From Neocallimastix lanati (nom. inval.) (lineage: Eukaryota; Neocallimastigomycota; Neocallimastigomycetes; Neocallimastigales; Neocallimastigaceae), in the NCBI GenBank assembly GCA_016946835.1, contig JACVTC010000016.1, positions 1,590,001 through 1,652,000 of the forward strand: a stretch of DNA of 62,000 nt, in the 5' to 3' direction. The translations under genes and the position numbers were made by a program. Positions 47,187-59,550 of the stretch are shown piece by piece (the stretch's first letter is position 1; every line of letters begins with the position of its first letter). Below the pieces are notes generated by a model that saw nothing but the letters and a program-made list of their open reading frames with translations, made no database searches and was not told where the DNA came from.

Positions 47187-47344
47187 GGTTTTATATCAAC
47201 TTTTATTCATTATTATAACAAAATATTATAATAAATATAATAACACTCAAAAAAATAAAAAAAATTTTTTTTTTTTTTCTTTTTAAATATTTTATTATTT
47301 ATATTTATTATAATACTATAAACCGCAAAGGTTGATATAGTATT
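47187..47344. repeat. Inverted repeat of about 60 bp per arm
   Basis: Left arm 47187-47246 and right arm 47282-47344 are imperfect reverse complements; TTATATCAACTTTT pairs with AAAGGTTGATATAG, and AATATTATAATAAATATAAT with its complement. The loop is an A-run followed by a T-run. It could be a MITE-like relic or a hairpin. Confidence 0.55.
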
Positions 47345-47878
47345 AATATTTAAAAAAGTTTATTAAAAAATTAAAATAAAAAACATAAAGAAAAGAATAT
47401 TTTTTAATAAGAATTTTACTCATATTTATATTTTTTTTCAATAGTTAAAGTTATTAAAAAATAAAAATAAAAGTTTTCTAAAAAGTTTTTAAAAATCGAA
47501 AAATTTAGAAAAAATAGAAAATAATAGAATTAAGAATATAATAGAATAAATTTTAATTAATTAAACACAAGAATTATCAAGAAATTCCAGTAATTTCTTA
47601 AACTATAAAGAATCTTCTAGATATTTTTTAGAATAAAACTATAAATTAATAATAATTCTGTTATAATTATTTATTAAGATAAAAAGTGAGCACTTAAGGC
47701 ACAGAGTGCTTTTAAGAACTAATGTACAATAAAATTTCTTTACACCATATTTATAGGCATATAAATGTGGCTTAGATCACATGACACATTAGTGTAACAT
47801 GACACATAATATAAATATATATATACTAATAATTCACGTTAAGTTAACACTGATAATATTAATATTATATTATTAATT
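47345..47878. other. Gene-free stretch before copia remnant 3
   Basis: A/T-rich, with a better-composed patch at 47690-47810 (for example GTGAGCACTTAAGGCACAGA) that may be LTR or leader sequence of the following element. No partner copy was identified. Confidence 0.4.
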
Positions 47879-49140
47879 ATGATAACAATAACAATTGCAC
47901 TACTAATGACAACAACGAAATCAACTTGGATCTATGATTCTGGTGCAATTGTACATATTACTAATGACAGAAGTTTATTAACTAACTTATAAAAAATACA
48001 AAATTAATTTAACATGTGTCAACAATTCTGAAATGGACTTCGAGGGATTTGATACATAGAAAGGCTCAATTTACGGTTATATGACATTACTTTAATAGTA
48101 AAGTATTTTTTATTCTAGGCACGCAAACAAAAAAATTTGATTAGTGGTATACAATTTGCTTACACTGAATTAAATATCAATAACTAAACTTATTAACAAT
48201 GAGCCACACCTTATCATTACAGACAATGATAATAATATTATTAACACTTTATAGGTCAATTGATGGAAGAAACACTTTTAGTATTAAAAATAAATAATAA
48301 ATATAATAATTTAATTAGGAATACTGATAATGATAATCTTTGGCATAGAAGACTTGGTCACTTCTACCACAAAGATTTATCAAAATTTATAAAGGAACAC
48401 ACCACAAGTCATAATAGCAACGACAATAATTTGTATTACCTGTGGAATAGCTAAAATGAAAAGGTTACCTCACAACAGAGTAACTCCTAAAGCTACCAAG
48501 TTATTAGATATTATCCATGTCCGACATTGTTGGTCCTTTCCCGGATTCAATTTTTGGTTTTAAAAATTCATCATTACTTTCATTGATGAATTCTCTAGGA
48601 AAGCTTGGATCTTCACAATGAAAAGAAAATCAGATGCTATTGATATTATTATTAATTTTTTCAAATATTTAAATAATTTTTTTTTCAAAACTATAAAAAT
48701 TACTAATTTCAAATCGGACTAAGGTAAAGAATATTGTAGCAGAAGAGTCAATAAATTCTGTAAAAAGAATGGTAATTAGAAAACTCTATTCTCCTCCAAG
48801 AAATCCTCAAAACAATGGTATTGCTGAACGATTTAATAATAATCAAATTCTTTATTCCTTTTAAAATAATCAAATTCCCAATGAAGTATTTTATGGTACT
48901 CCCATTTATGTTAATCATGTTAAAGTTTTTTGGGTGTATCGCTTATTATATGGATTTCTCTCCTAAGAAAGGAAAATTAGATCCAAACGGTAAAAAAAGG
49001 TTTTTTCTTAGTTTTCAGTAATGATTCAAACTCTTATTTAATCATGGACTATAATAATTTTTCTCTACATCAAGTAAGAGAAATGATATTTCAAGAAAAC
49101 ATCCCTGCCTGTATAACTAAGGATATTACAAAAAGAATTA
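47879..49140 (+). pseudogene. Copia remnant 3: protease, integrase and linker
   Basis: Protease STWIYDSGAIVHITN (near 47920), the copia W-x-x-D-S-G-A motif. Pre-integrase LWHRRLGHFYHKDLSKFIKE (near 48340). Integrase in pieces: FIDEFSRKAWIFTMKRKSDA (near 48575) and, after damage, FKSD-stop-GKEYC (near 48715), which should be the second catalytic Asp region. The remaining parts are PRNPQNNGIAERFNN (near 48800), VKVFGCIAYYMDFSPKKGKL (near 48930, one frameshift) and the linker start VREMIFQENIP (near 49075). At least four frameshifts and several stops. It shares domain order with remnants 1 and 2 but differs in sequence, so it is a separate lineage. Confidence 0.8.
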
Positions 49141-49149
49141 TGATTATAT

Positions 49150-50214
49150 TAGATATATTATCATAATGAATATATTTAAATAATTTAGTTTTTAATAAAA
49201 ATTTATTTAGAATTTATTATTAGAGTTATTTAATTAATTTTATTTATAATAATTTCTCTTTATTGAATAATTAAATATCTATAAAATATTACCATTAAGG
49301 TAATTTTATAATAACTTTTACATAGAACATAAAAGATAGAATTTTACATATCCTTCTTTTATTCTTTGTAAGTTACATAAATAATAATAGTATTTAATTA
49401 TATCGATATTAATAATAGAGTAATATAACTATTAATAAAATAATAAGATAAATTTAATTTATAATTATATAATTAATTCGAATAATTGAAATTAATATAG
49501 ATATGTTGTAAACATATATAAAAACATAATATAAATAAAATACACCTGACGTCAAATGTAGAATTGAAATTAATTATTAATATAAACCGTATTTATTAAT
49601 ATTCTCAGAATTATTTAGGCCTACGATAATCCTTTAAATATTAAGCAAGAATTTATATTAATTATTAATTATATAATTATATAGTATTTATAATTAAATA
49701 AATATTATTCTTAATTAATGAAATGTATATAACTGAAATAGAGATTTCAATTCAGTTATAATTTCAACACACAAAGACTAAGATAATTTAATTTGAGTTG
49801 TTAAAATAAACACTAAATTAACTATAAATTATTAATTCTATATACCTAAGAATATATCGCAGTACATTATATTACTTTAATTCGTTATTAGTTACTGGGT
49901 TTACATTAGTGGTCATTATTTATTTTTAATAATTAATTGTATTTATTTAATATTAATATTTATTTAATAATTCACTTTAATAGTAAACGCCAGTGCTATT
50001 ACTGTTACAAGTACAATTATTTTTATACATGTAAATAAATGAATGATTGGTAAATTATTTAATTTAACATGATTTACTAATCATTTAATAAACTATATTT
50101 ATCACTATTATAACTAATAATAAAATAAACTATTATAAAATTTAATGTACGAAATTAAGTAAAGATTTTATTTGATTAGCTAGAAATTGCTGACTGTTTA
50201 TAGATACGTTACGT
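49150..50214. other. Gene-free AT-rich DNA between copia remnants 3 and 4
   Basis: Patches with G and C (for example 49560-49640 and 49880-49990), no open frame. Part of it may be the degraded 3' LTR of the minus-strand copia remnant 4. Confidence 0.4.
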
Positions 50215-50900
50215 AACCAAAAGACTATCATTGGATAGGCGTTATGTTACCATGTATCTGTTACAGTGATCCATTACATAATGATAAATTTTATTATTAA
50301 TAAACGACACCATTTTATTAATGGTATCATTATTGCACGCAATTATATAAATCAAATACAGTAATGCAAGGGCTATAAAATGATTCGTAATACATGAAAT
50401 TTATTTGTTAAAATTATACACTGGATTACTAAGTTATTCATTTAATGCGTAGTATTCACATTATGCAGTTGAAGTGGATACGTATCTCTGTAGTTTCGAG
50501 TACCAACTTGTTTAATCCTCCTCCCCCCCCCATTAGCATTAAAATAACCAGTGGTTGATTTTTCTTGTGTCTAAGTCACTTCCGAAATCTGCATCAACGT
50601 ATACTTCAAAATCCTTTTTCACAATTAAAATTAAAATTTTATTCCATAATTTTTCTTGTCTTTTTTAAGTATCTGAAAATTTTTAAAAAAAACATTAAAC
50701 CAATCTTCATATGTGGGATCTTGTGATTTTCTAGATACTATATTTACCGCGAATAATATGTCTGGTCTTGTACAATTAGCGAGATACTTAAATAATTGTA
50801 ATTTATAATAATAATTAATAAAATAAAAATAAATTGTAAAAATAATAAAATTAAAAAAAATTAAGCAGGTTAAAAAAAAAAGCATCTCTACCCGCATATT
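50215..50900 (-). pseudogene. Copia remnant 4: C-terminal reverse transcriptase and RNase H
   Basis: Minus strand from about 50795: YLANCTRPDILFAVNIVSRK then DPTYEDW, the conserved end of copia RT. Next FEVYVDADFGSDLDTRK (near 50600, first RNase H Asp), a frameshift at a run of eight C on the plus strand (50522-50530), SWYSKLQRYVSTSTA (near 50490), a stop in place of the next residue, EYYAL, and further down CNNDTINKM and IYHYVMDH (near 50330-50260). This piece corresponds to the part missing from remnant 2, but lies in the opposite orientation. Defective. Confidence 0.8.
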
Positions 50901-51539
50901 TAATATTTTTTTTTATTTTTTATGTTTTATTTAAAACCCATATCTACTATTTAATACTTTATGTTAATATTTTATTAATATTTTATAACACTTATTGATA
51001 TTAGTATTCTATAACTCTTAATAATATTTAGTATAAAATATTGATAAAAATTAATATATAAAATATTTTACAAATATTTTATATATTATATATTTTATTA
51101 ATATATTTATAATAAATATTCTTATAATATAAAATTTATTAATTGAAGATTTATTATATGAATAAAAAAAATATTATTAAAAGATTTATTATAATAAATC
51201 TTCTATTAATATATTTTATATTTTTATAATAAATCTTTCATTATTATAATTTGTATTTTTACAATATAACTTTTATTAATAAAAATTCATAATGTATATT
51301 CAACCTTTATAATAATTTCATCTTCCGTAGTTATTTTATTATTATAATTATTTTTATATTTTTATTTATTATTAATTTTTTTTTTATTTGGATTATTATT
51401 TTGTTTCATAGCCTTAAATACTTTAATTACTTCTATTAATATGTTATTTTTTTTATTAAAGCATTATTGTTATCTTTAATATGTTTATTATTATTATTTA
51501 AAATATTATATTATCTTTTAAATTTTTTTTTTTTTCTTA
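50901..51539. other. Gene-free AT-rich DNA
   Basis: Almost pure A/T with many TTATTAAT and AAATAT words; no coding frame. Confidence 0.6.
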
Positions 51540-51995
51540 AGTTTATCTTCTTTGATAGGTATTCTTGATATTGCGTGAGCCACGACGTTCCTCTTTCCCT
51601 CTTCATATTGGACTTTAAATTTTAAAATACTGAAAATGGCGACTAGAAGTTGTTTATTTTTAAAAATATAAACTACATTCTTATAATTTGTATAAAGTAT
51701 AATTTCGAAATAATTATCAGTAATAAATAATTTAACATTTTATCAGAGCAAAATGTAGCTAAACCCCCAAATTCAGTAACACTATAATTATATTCATCAT
51801 TAGAAAGAGTTCTACTTTGTAATATAAAGATTTTTCAATATTATTTTCATCGAGTTGAAGAAGAACTCCACAGATCCAAAGATCTTGAAGCATCAGAACG
51901 AATTATAAATGGTTTGTCAAAATTTGGAGGTGATAATATTGGTTTATTAATAAGACAAAGTTTTAAATATTCAGAAATGTTATTAAAATAATATG
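51540..51995 (-). pseudogene. Gypsy (Ty3) RNase H fragment
   Basis: Minus strand. KPILSPPNFDKPFIIRSDAS (near 51940) matches the start of the Ty3/gypsy RNase H domain with its first Asp. After a frameshift CGVLLQLDENNIEKSLYY, after another SRTLSNDEYNYSVTEFGGLA (near 51800), then the end VVAHAISRIPI (near 51560), the family's V-A-D-A-L-S-R motif. Two or more frameshifts. It is the second gypsy trace in the window, in the same orientation as the one at 26-29 kb. Confidence 0.7.
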
Positions 51996-52401
51996 ACCAA
52001 ACAAATAGATTTTTTTTTTTTTTTTTTTTTTGTTAAGTTATAACTATTATTTTTTTTAAGTATTTTGATGTAACTAGTATTATAAATATTATAAATATTA
52101 TTATTGGTAGTTGTTTGTAACTATTACTATGAATCAAACTATTTAGGGTTCTATTCATACTTATTATTATTTGCAACTTATAGTATTATAATAAATAAAA
52201 TAAATAAAATAAAATTTTTGTGTGTGCTACAGTTTTTTTGTGTATTTATTTATAAAATTTTGTTATACAATCTTTATTACAATCATAATTATCAAAGAAA
52301 TTAAATGATAGTTTACTATCAGAGTTATAAAAGTTCCAACTATTGAATGTATTACATGTTCTGTCATATACGCTTTAGTCAATGTATATGTAGAAGACTT
52401 T

Positions 52402-53230
52402 ACAAATTATATTCAGATTACTTTTTTTTAAAGATAATATTATCATTAATAATAATTATGAACCTGAAAAAAAAAATAAAAATAAAAATAAAGAACTTGG
52501 ATCACCAAATTATATTCCGATTACTTTTTTTTAAAGATAATATTATCATTAATAATAATTATGAACCTGAAAAAAAAAAAAAAAAAAAAAAAAAATAAAG
52601 AACTTGGATCACCAAATTATAATTATACCACAATATTAAATTATAATTATGATAATACATTATAGAATAACATATCCTCCCAATGATGGAATTAAATCTA
52701 AATATGAAAAAATTATTTATACTAACAACATTATAGATTATTTAATAAATTCTAAATTTTACGAATATAAAATCAATGATATTATTATTATAAGCACACT
52801 TTTAGCACAAAAAAGAAAATAACATTTTATTATTATTCCCTCAACAATACTTAAGAAAAAAAAAATTACAAATGAAAAAATTCAAATAAAAGAGATATAA
52901 AGGAAAAAAAAAAAAAAAAAAAAGTTTTAATATAAGAAAATAATTTTGAAATATTTCCAGAAACACCAACAGAAAAATTACCAAGAAATAACTCTAATTA
53001 ATTAGATTCTCAAAATAAAAAATACATCAATAAACCACCAACATCTTTAATTATTCCAAACGATAATGAATAATTTATTTAATAGCATCATGATTGATAA
53101 ATTAGAAGATAATGACCAAAAAATTAATAACATATTTAATGAAGCCATAGTAACAGCTCCCCTCAATTAGCTGGTAATCAAGAAATTTATGACAATTTTG
53201 CATAATTTAATGGTGTTGATGACATCATTA
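52402..53230 (+). pseudogene. Low-complexity coding relic with tandem duplication
   Basis: A unit of about 103 bp (52402-52505) is repeated at 52506-52620: ACAAATTATATTC, then GATTACTTTTTTTTAAAGAT, AATTATGAACCTGAAAAA, and AAAGAACTTGGATCACCAAA. Downstream open pieces read ITYPPNDGIKSKYEKIIYTN (near 52670) and FEIFPETPTEKLPRNNSN (near 52945) then PPTSLIIPNDNE (near 53040). This looks like an eroded Asn/Lys-rich polyprotein linker of a retroelement. The family is not certain. Confidence 0.35.
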
Positions 53231-53239
53231 TTAATAAAA

Positions 53240-53286
53240 ATATGGTAATGTCTACAATATTAAAATATTAAATAATAATAAAATAT

Positions 53287-53319
<33 letters not shown>

Positions 53320-54160
53320 CTTCGATTTTGTGTAACCTTAAGCCATAATTACCATTGAGAAATGAGTTTCTATAAGGTAAAATTATTTTCTTTATTATAA
53401 AATTATAATTATTATTAATTTATATTATTATGTAAAATTGAAGAATAATTGAAAATGGATTAATTAAAATAATATAAAAATATGTAAATTTTGTTTTAAC
53501 CCTTAATATGAATTATTATAATACCAGAATGAACAAAATGCTTTTTTTTTTTTTTTTTTTTTTTAAATTTTATTATAGAAATTTATATTTAATAATATAC
53601 TAGATTATATATATATATTAATAATAAACATTATTAACTTAAAATTTAAGTATTAAGAATTAAAAAAAAAAAAATTATAATTATATAAATTGTTCTTCAA
53701 TATGTATTATTGTATTGTAATCAATTTGCATTTTTGCCTTCGTTTTATTTCCGTGACAACAACAGTAACAACAACGACAATAATAACAAAAAAAAAAAAA
53801 AAAAGAAGAAAATACGTAATAATTTTATTTATTATTTTTTTTCCAACGGCCAACGGTCTATTCTTATTTCGTCAAATTTATTTCAACAATACAATAAAAA
53901 AAAAAAATTATTATAGCTAGAAATTCAGCTCTCCTTTTTCTTTATATGGTTATTGGTAGGCAGAATTTAATTTTTTTCATCAAATTTCATTTATTTTTTA
54001 TATATTACTTAATATTTTAAATTAATTTTTTTTTTTTTTTTTAAAATTTTATTCAATTAACTTTAAATAAAGATCGTTTATTTATTGTATCTTATTATTG
54101 TATACTATTAAACTATATATTATTTACTATCTATTCTCTAATTTTTTATTTATTCTATTA
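53240..54160. other. Gene-free AT-rich DNA
   Basis: A poly(A) run at 53295-53319, a poly(T) run near 53541-53563, and a short patch of ACAACAACAGTAACAACAAC near 53757. No gene seen. Confidence 0.6.
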
Positions 54161-54163
54161 TTT

Positions 54164-54300
54164 TATATTTTATTCTATTATATCATATTTTATTCTATTA
54201 TATCATATTTTATTCTATTATATCATATTTTATTCTATTATATCATATTTTATTCTTTTATATCATATTTTATTCTTTTATATCATATTTTATTCTATTT
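54164..54300. repeat. 20-bp minisatellite, about seven units
   Basis: Unit TATCATATTTTATTCTATTA. The last units carry a shared A-to-T change (TTCTTTTA), typical of tandem expansion. Confidence 0.9.
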
Positions 54301-55012
54301 TAAATTATGTATAAAATATATTATCCAAAGTCAATTTTATTTTATTCTTTTATTCTTTATATTATCTGTTATTATATTATATGTATTATAAATTTTTTAT
54401 ATATATTATATTTTATATTGAAATATATTCCAATTATTTTTCTTTATTTTATTATAATCAATATAAAATATAAAATAATTATTGTATTATATAATTTATA
54501 TATATATAGAATTTATTCTTCATTTTTTTTTTATTTTATTACTATTTAAGGTCTTTTTTTTTTTTTTTTTTTTTTAAATGACTATTATTTCATTGGCCAA
54601 ATAAGAATTTTATTTTTATTATTTTTTTTTTCAATATCGATTCATCAATTTTTAACTTATTTTAATATATACGCCATTCAACTGACCTGTATATTATTTA
54701 TTATGGTTTATAACTTCCACAAAAAAAAAAAAGTAATTTCTTTAAATAGAATGATATGTTAATTCTGTTAATTCCCTTTCTATTATTCAATATATTATAA
54801 TATATGTAATAATAAAGCATTCAATATAAAAAGTATAAAATGTTAAGATAAATCCATTGATAGATTAAAAAAATAATTTTTTTATATATTCAACAGAAAA
54901 ATGCTCAATATATTTATTATGTAATAACTTTTTTACATATTAATTTTTATTTACAATTTTACTATTTATTATTTACATTATTATTATTTTTTTTTTATTT
55001 ATTATATATTTA
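54301..55012. other. Gene-free AT-rich DNA
   Basis: A/T-rich with one patch of mixed composition at about 54660-54720. No coding frame supported. Confidence 0.6.
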
Positions 55013-55770
55013 ATTTATAACTTATTTATTATTTATTATGTATTATTATTTGCTATGTATTATTATTTGCTATGTATTATTATTTGCTATGTATTATTAT
55101 TTGCTATGTATTATTTATTATTTATTATTTATTATTTATTATTTATTATTTAATTATTTAATTATTTATTATTTAATTATTTAATTATTTATTATTTATT
55201 ATTTATTATTTATTATTTATTATTTAATTATTTAATTATTTATTATTTATTATTTATTATTTATTATTTATTATTTATTATTTATTATTTATTAGTTACT
55301 ATTTATTATTTATTATTTATTATTTATTATTTATTATTTATTATTTAATTATTTAATTATTTATTATTTAATTATTTAATTATTTATTATTTATTAGTTA
55401 CTATTTATTATTTATTATTTATTATTTATTATTTTTATTTATTATTTTTATTTATTATTTATTATTTAATTATTTAATTATTTATTATTTATTATTTATT
55501 ATTTAATTATTTATTATTTATTATTTATTATTTAATTATTTATTATTTATTATTTAATTATTTATTATTTATTATTTTTATTTATTATTTTTATTTATTA
55601 TTTATTATTTAATTATTTAATTATTTATTATTTATAATTTATTATTTAATTATTTATTATTTATTATTTATTATTTAATTATTTATTATTAACTTATTTA
55701 TTATTTATTATTAACTTATTTATTATTTATTATTTCATTATTTATTATTTATTATTACTTATTATTATTT
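55013..55770. repeat. Large TATTATT heptamer array, about 750 bp
   Basis: Heptanucleotide units (TTATTAT frame) with frequent TTAATTA variants, four 16-bp units of TATTATTATTTGCTATG at its start (about 55033-55105), and later TTATTTTTA and TTAACTTA variants. Higher-order blocks are visible. Confidence 0.93.
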
Positions 55771-55989
55771 GTTTTTTATTACCTTTTTACCTTTTTATTA
55801 TTGAAAATTTTACATCATTCATTATAAATATAAAAAAACTTTTTTAAATTTTTAAAATATTTAAAGAATTTTAAATAGAGAAAATTTTTTTTCTTGATTT
55901 TATTTTTTAAACTATTTCAAATCTTAAAAACTATAATTTAATTGAAAATAATGTAAATATATATTAATAATTAATATAAAAAAAATGAA

Positions 55990-56530
55990 ATATTGGTGAA
56001 GCTCTGCAAGTATGGAGTTAATCCAATTAATGCAGTTGTTGAACATATTGATTCTGTAACGCCTCAATGCACTGTTGAAAAACTTTCGCAAGACATAGAT
56101 TCCAATGAAGCACAATATGAAGATAATGATCTATTGCGTATGTAATAGAAAACCGGTATAACTGTGTTAAAAGATATCTTTTCAGTGAATCATTTTATTC
56201 TATGCTATTTATTTTAGGCGCCAATAGACTGCTGATATTATGGCGGCTAGTTTTCAAGTGGTTTTAAAGGTTCTTCTTCGAAGCTAATTCCTATGGAAGC
56301 AGTATATACAAAGTATTTAGAAGATATGCCAGAAAAGCCAAGAGTAAATTGCTTTGGTACGGCATATTTGACAGTTGGAGAAGGTAATCAGGCTAGTTAT
56401 CCGCCAATTACTTATAAAAATAGAGAAATAGTAGAACATTCTATTCCTTTTTATATTTAGAGCCATTGGTATGAGTACTAATTGTGTAAAAAAAAGTAGC
56501 ATCTAGTAGCCATTTCCAATATGATTATAG
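55990..56530 (+). pseudogene. Decayed gene of unknown family with a recognisable intron
   Basis: Open stretch 56000-56135 reads KLCKYGVNPINAVVEHIDSV, then TPQCTVEKLSQDIDSNEAQY. A canonical intron follows (GTATGT at 56139 to TTTTAG at about 56219). After it a frame-broken part leads to SSSKLIPMEAVYTKYLEDMP, EKPRVNCFGTAYLTVGEGNQ and SYPPITYKNREIVEHSIPFY, ending at TAG near 56460. At least one frameshift separates the parts. Composition is that of a former host gene rather than a transposon. I do not recognise it. Confidence 0.45.
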
Positions 56531-56837
56531 GGAATAAACATAAAGAAATTGAAAATATTATATATTTATAATTAATAGAAAAAAAAAAAATAAAAATTCT
56601 TTTCATGAAGTACTCAATGATATACTGTTGTTTATACCATTTGCAATAGAAATAATGATACTAATTATAATAATAATAATAGTGAATAATAATGAATATA
56701 ATAAAAAGAATGATAAATAGAATATTACTATCAATATTATCTGTTAATATTTTTTAATAAATAATTACTAGTTTTATAAATAATGACAATAAATAATTTA
56801 ATTAAAATAATTATAATAAAAAATGATTATATAATTT

Positions 56838-57184
56838 TTATTATTATTTATTATTTATTATTTATTATTTAATTGTTTATTATTTATTAATTATAATTTA
56901 TTATTTATTTATTATTTATTAATTATAATTTATAATTTATTATTTATTATTTATTATTTATTAATTATAATTTATTATTTATTTATTATTTATTAATTAT
57001 AATTTATAATTTATTATTTATTATTTATTATTTATTATTTATTATTCATTATTTTATTATTTATTATTTATTATTTATTATTTAATTATTTATTATTTAT
57101 TATTTAATTATTTAATTATTTATTTATTATTTATTATTTATTATTAAATTATTTATTATTTATTATTTATTATTTATTATTTAA
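56838..57184. repeat. TATTATT/TTATAATT simple-repeat array
   Basis: About 350 bp of the same heptamer type as the 55-kb array, with a duplicated block that contains TTATTAATTATAATTTAT. Confidence 0.92.
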
Positions 57185-57910
57185 AAGTTATTAATTATTA
57201 ATTACTTAATCCTCGATTTAATAATAAAAAATTTTAATATCTCTTTATGTTTTTAGTATTTTTTATTTTTATTTTTTTTTTTAAACCATTTTCATATTCT
57301 GTTCATGAATTCTATTCGAGCAATGTGTTGTTCATAATATATTTATAATATATTTATAATAAATTTATAATATATTTTCATACTTTTTAATATAATAATA
57401 CTTTTTAATATATAATAACTCTTTTTATTTGTTATATAATAAATTGAATTTGAAATAGAAAAAAGTTTATTCATTGATAATTAGCATGCAATTATAACTA
57501 TCACGATTAATAATTAATAAAATAATATATTATAGACCATATAAATGTATTTAATTTATTAATATATTAAATTTATTAATATAATTTATTATAAAATTAA
57601 ATAAATGTATTTTGTAATGCCTAAATAAATTAAAAAACTTTAATTAGTTTAATTGGTTTATTATTAATAACAACTAATGATTAATAAAATAATTTAATAA
57701 ACTAAATATATTAATGAATAGAATCATAAATAAAATGATATATGTAGATTAGAAGTAAATAAAACTAATAAATTCAATTGGTATGATATAAAAAGCAGGA
57801 CAAAAATATACAAAATCCTATAAATCCTATATATATTAATATATTATTTAATTATTAATATCAATATAAATAACAATATAATAAAAATATAAAAGAAATT
57901 TTTTTTTATA

Positions 57911-57944
<34 letters not shown>

Positions 57945-59550
57945 TTTTTTATTCATATATTTTTTTTTCCTTATGATTTTATTTCATTTATATATATACA
58001 TATATTAATTTATATTCATAATTTATGCTATATTTTTTTTCTTATTATGTAATAATAAATAATTCACCTGTAAACTTTTTATATTTTTATCTTTATTTTT
58101 TTTTATTTTTTTTAATTTTAATATTTTTAAATTTTTTTTTTTTTTTTTTATATGCACTTTTAATGTTTTTTTTTTTTTTTTTTATTATTATTTTTATTTT
58201 ATTTTTATTTTTTATTTTTTAACTTTAATATAATATATTTTTATTTAATACTTTACAATTAAAATTAATGATGTATTGTGCTTTTAATTAATTTAATTTA
58301 ATATTTAAATATTTTTATTTATTAAATTCAATTTTTTTATTATTTTAATAAAAATATTTTTGTCTTATATATATGTTTTTTTTTTTTTTTTTAAATTTAG
58401 TTATTTAATAATATAATTTAATAATAATAATATAGCAATCTTAATCTTTAGAGTATAGCTTTTAATAAACAAACATTGAAAAATAATTTAAGTTAACAAT
58501 ATTTTAATAATAATCCTAAATACTTTTTTTATTGAATAATTTTATAGTAAAATTTTAATAATATAATAATAAATTTTAATAATAATATATAATCTTTATC
58601 TTTAGAATATTGATTTTAATATTCAAATTTCGACAAATAATTTAAGTTAATAACAGCAAAATTTAAAAAGAAATATAAATACTTTTTTTTTCAATTGCAT
58701 AATTATAAAAATAAAATTTATATTTATAAATATTAATATAATTTACAATTTAAAAACGTACAACTAATATCAATGGAATAAAACAATATTAAAAATAATA
58801 TAGTAAAACAATAATTAAATTTTCGTTATAAAATGTTAATATATTAATAAAAAGGTTTTTATTAAAGCATTAAGTTTAAAATTAAAATTAATTATTATTT
58901 TTAATACAAAAAAAAATGTCTATTAAAATTTAAATAACACATATAATTTATAATATATAAAGATTTATTAATCTTTTCATTTTTTCTAATTTATTTTATA
59001 GTAATATCTTTATCTTAATTTTAATCTAATATTATTTTTATTTTTATAATAATATAAAATATCCTTTAAAATTTTATTTAGTTATTTTTAACATACTCTA
59101 TAATTTCTATATTAAAAGAATTTATTAATTTTTTTAATTAAATTTTAAATTAAAAAATAAAATTTATAAATTTTATATTATTAATATTAAATAATTATTT
59201 ATTTTTGAATAATTTTAAATATATAATAATTTAATAATAATAATAATAATAGTAATAATTTAACTATTATTCTAAAAACTAATTTAAAAATAATAATATA
59301 TTTTAAAATATTTAAATTTTATATATTAATTTTATCTTTGTTAAGAAAATAATATATTAAATACTATTGTATTTTTATTCTCTAGTTTTATTTAAATTAA
59401 AATGCATTTAATAAATAGAAATTTATAATATTAATATAAATATACAAAAAATATAAAAGAAAATAATTCAAAAAAAAAAAAAAAAAAAAAAAAAATCAAA
59501 GATACTAATAATTTAAGTTTTTAAAGAATTAAATAAATTAAAATAAAAAA
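57185..59550. other. Gene-free AT-rich DNA upstream of the Asn-rich gene
   Basis: Poly(T) runs, (ATT)n at about 57917-57942 and a poly(A) run at 59471-59494 about 60 bp before the start codon. Two related blocks at about 58425-58520 and 58575-58660 share AATCTTTA/TATCTTTAGA, TTTTAAT and AAATAATTTAAGTTAA. No coding frame. Confidence 0.6.
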
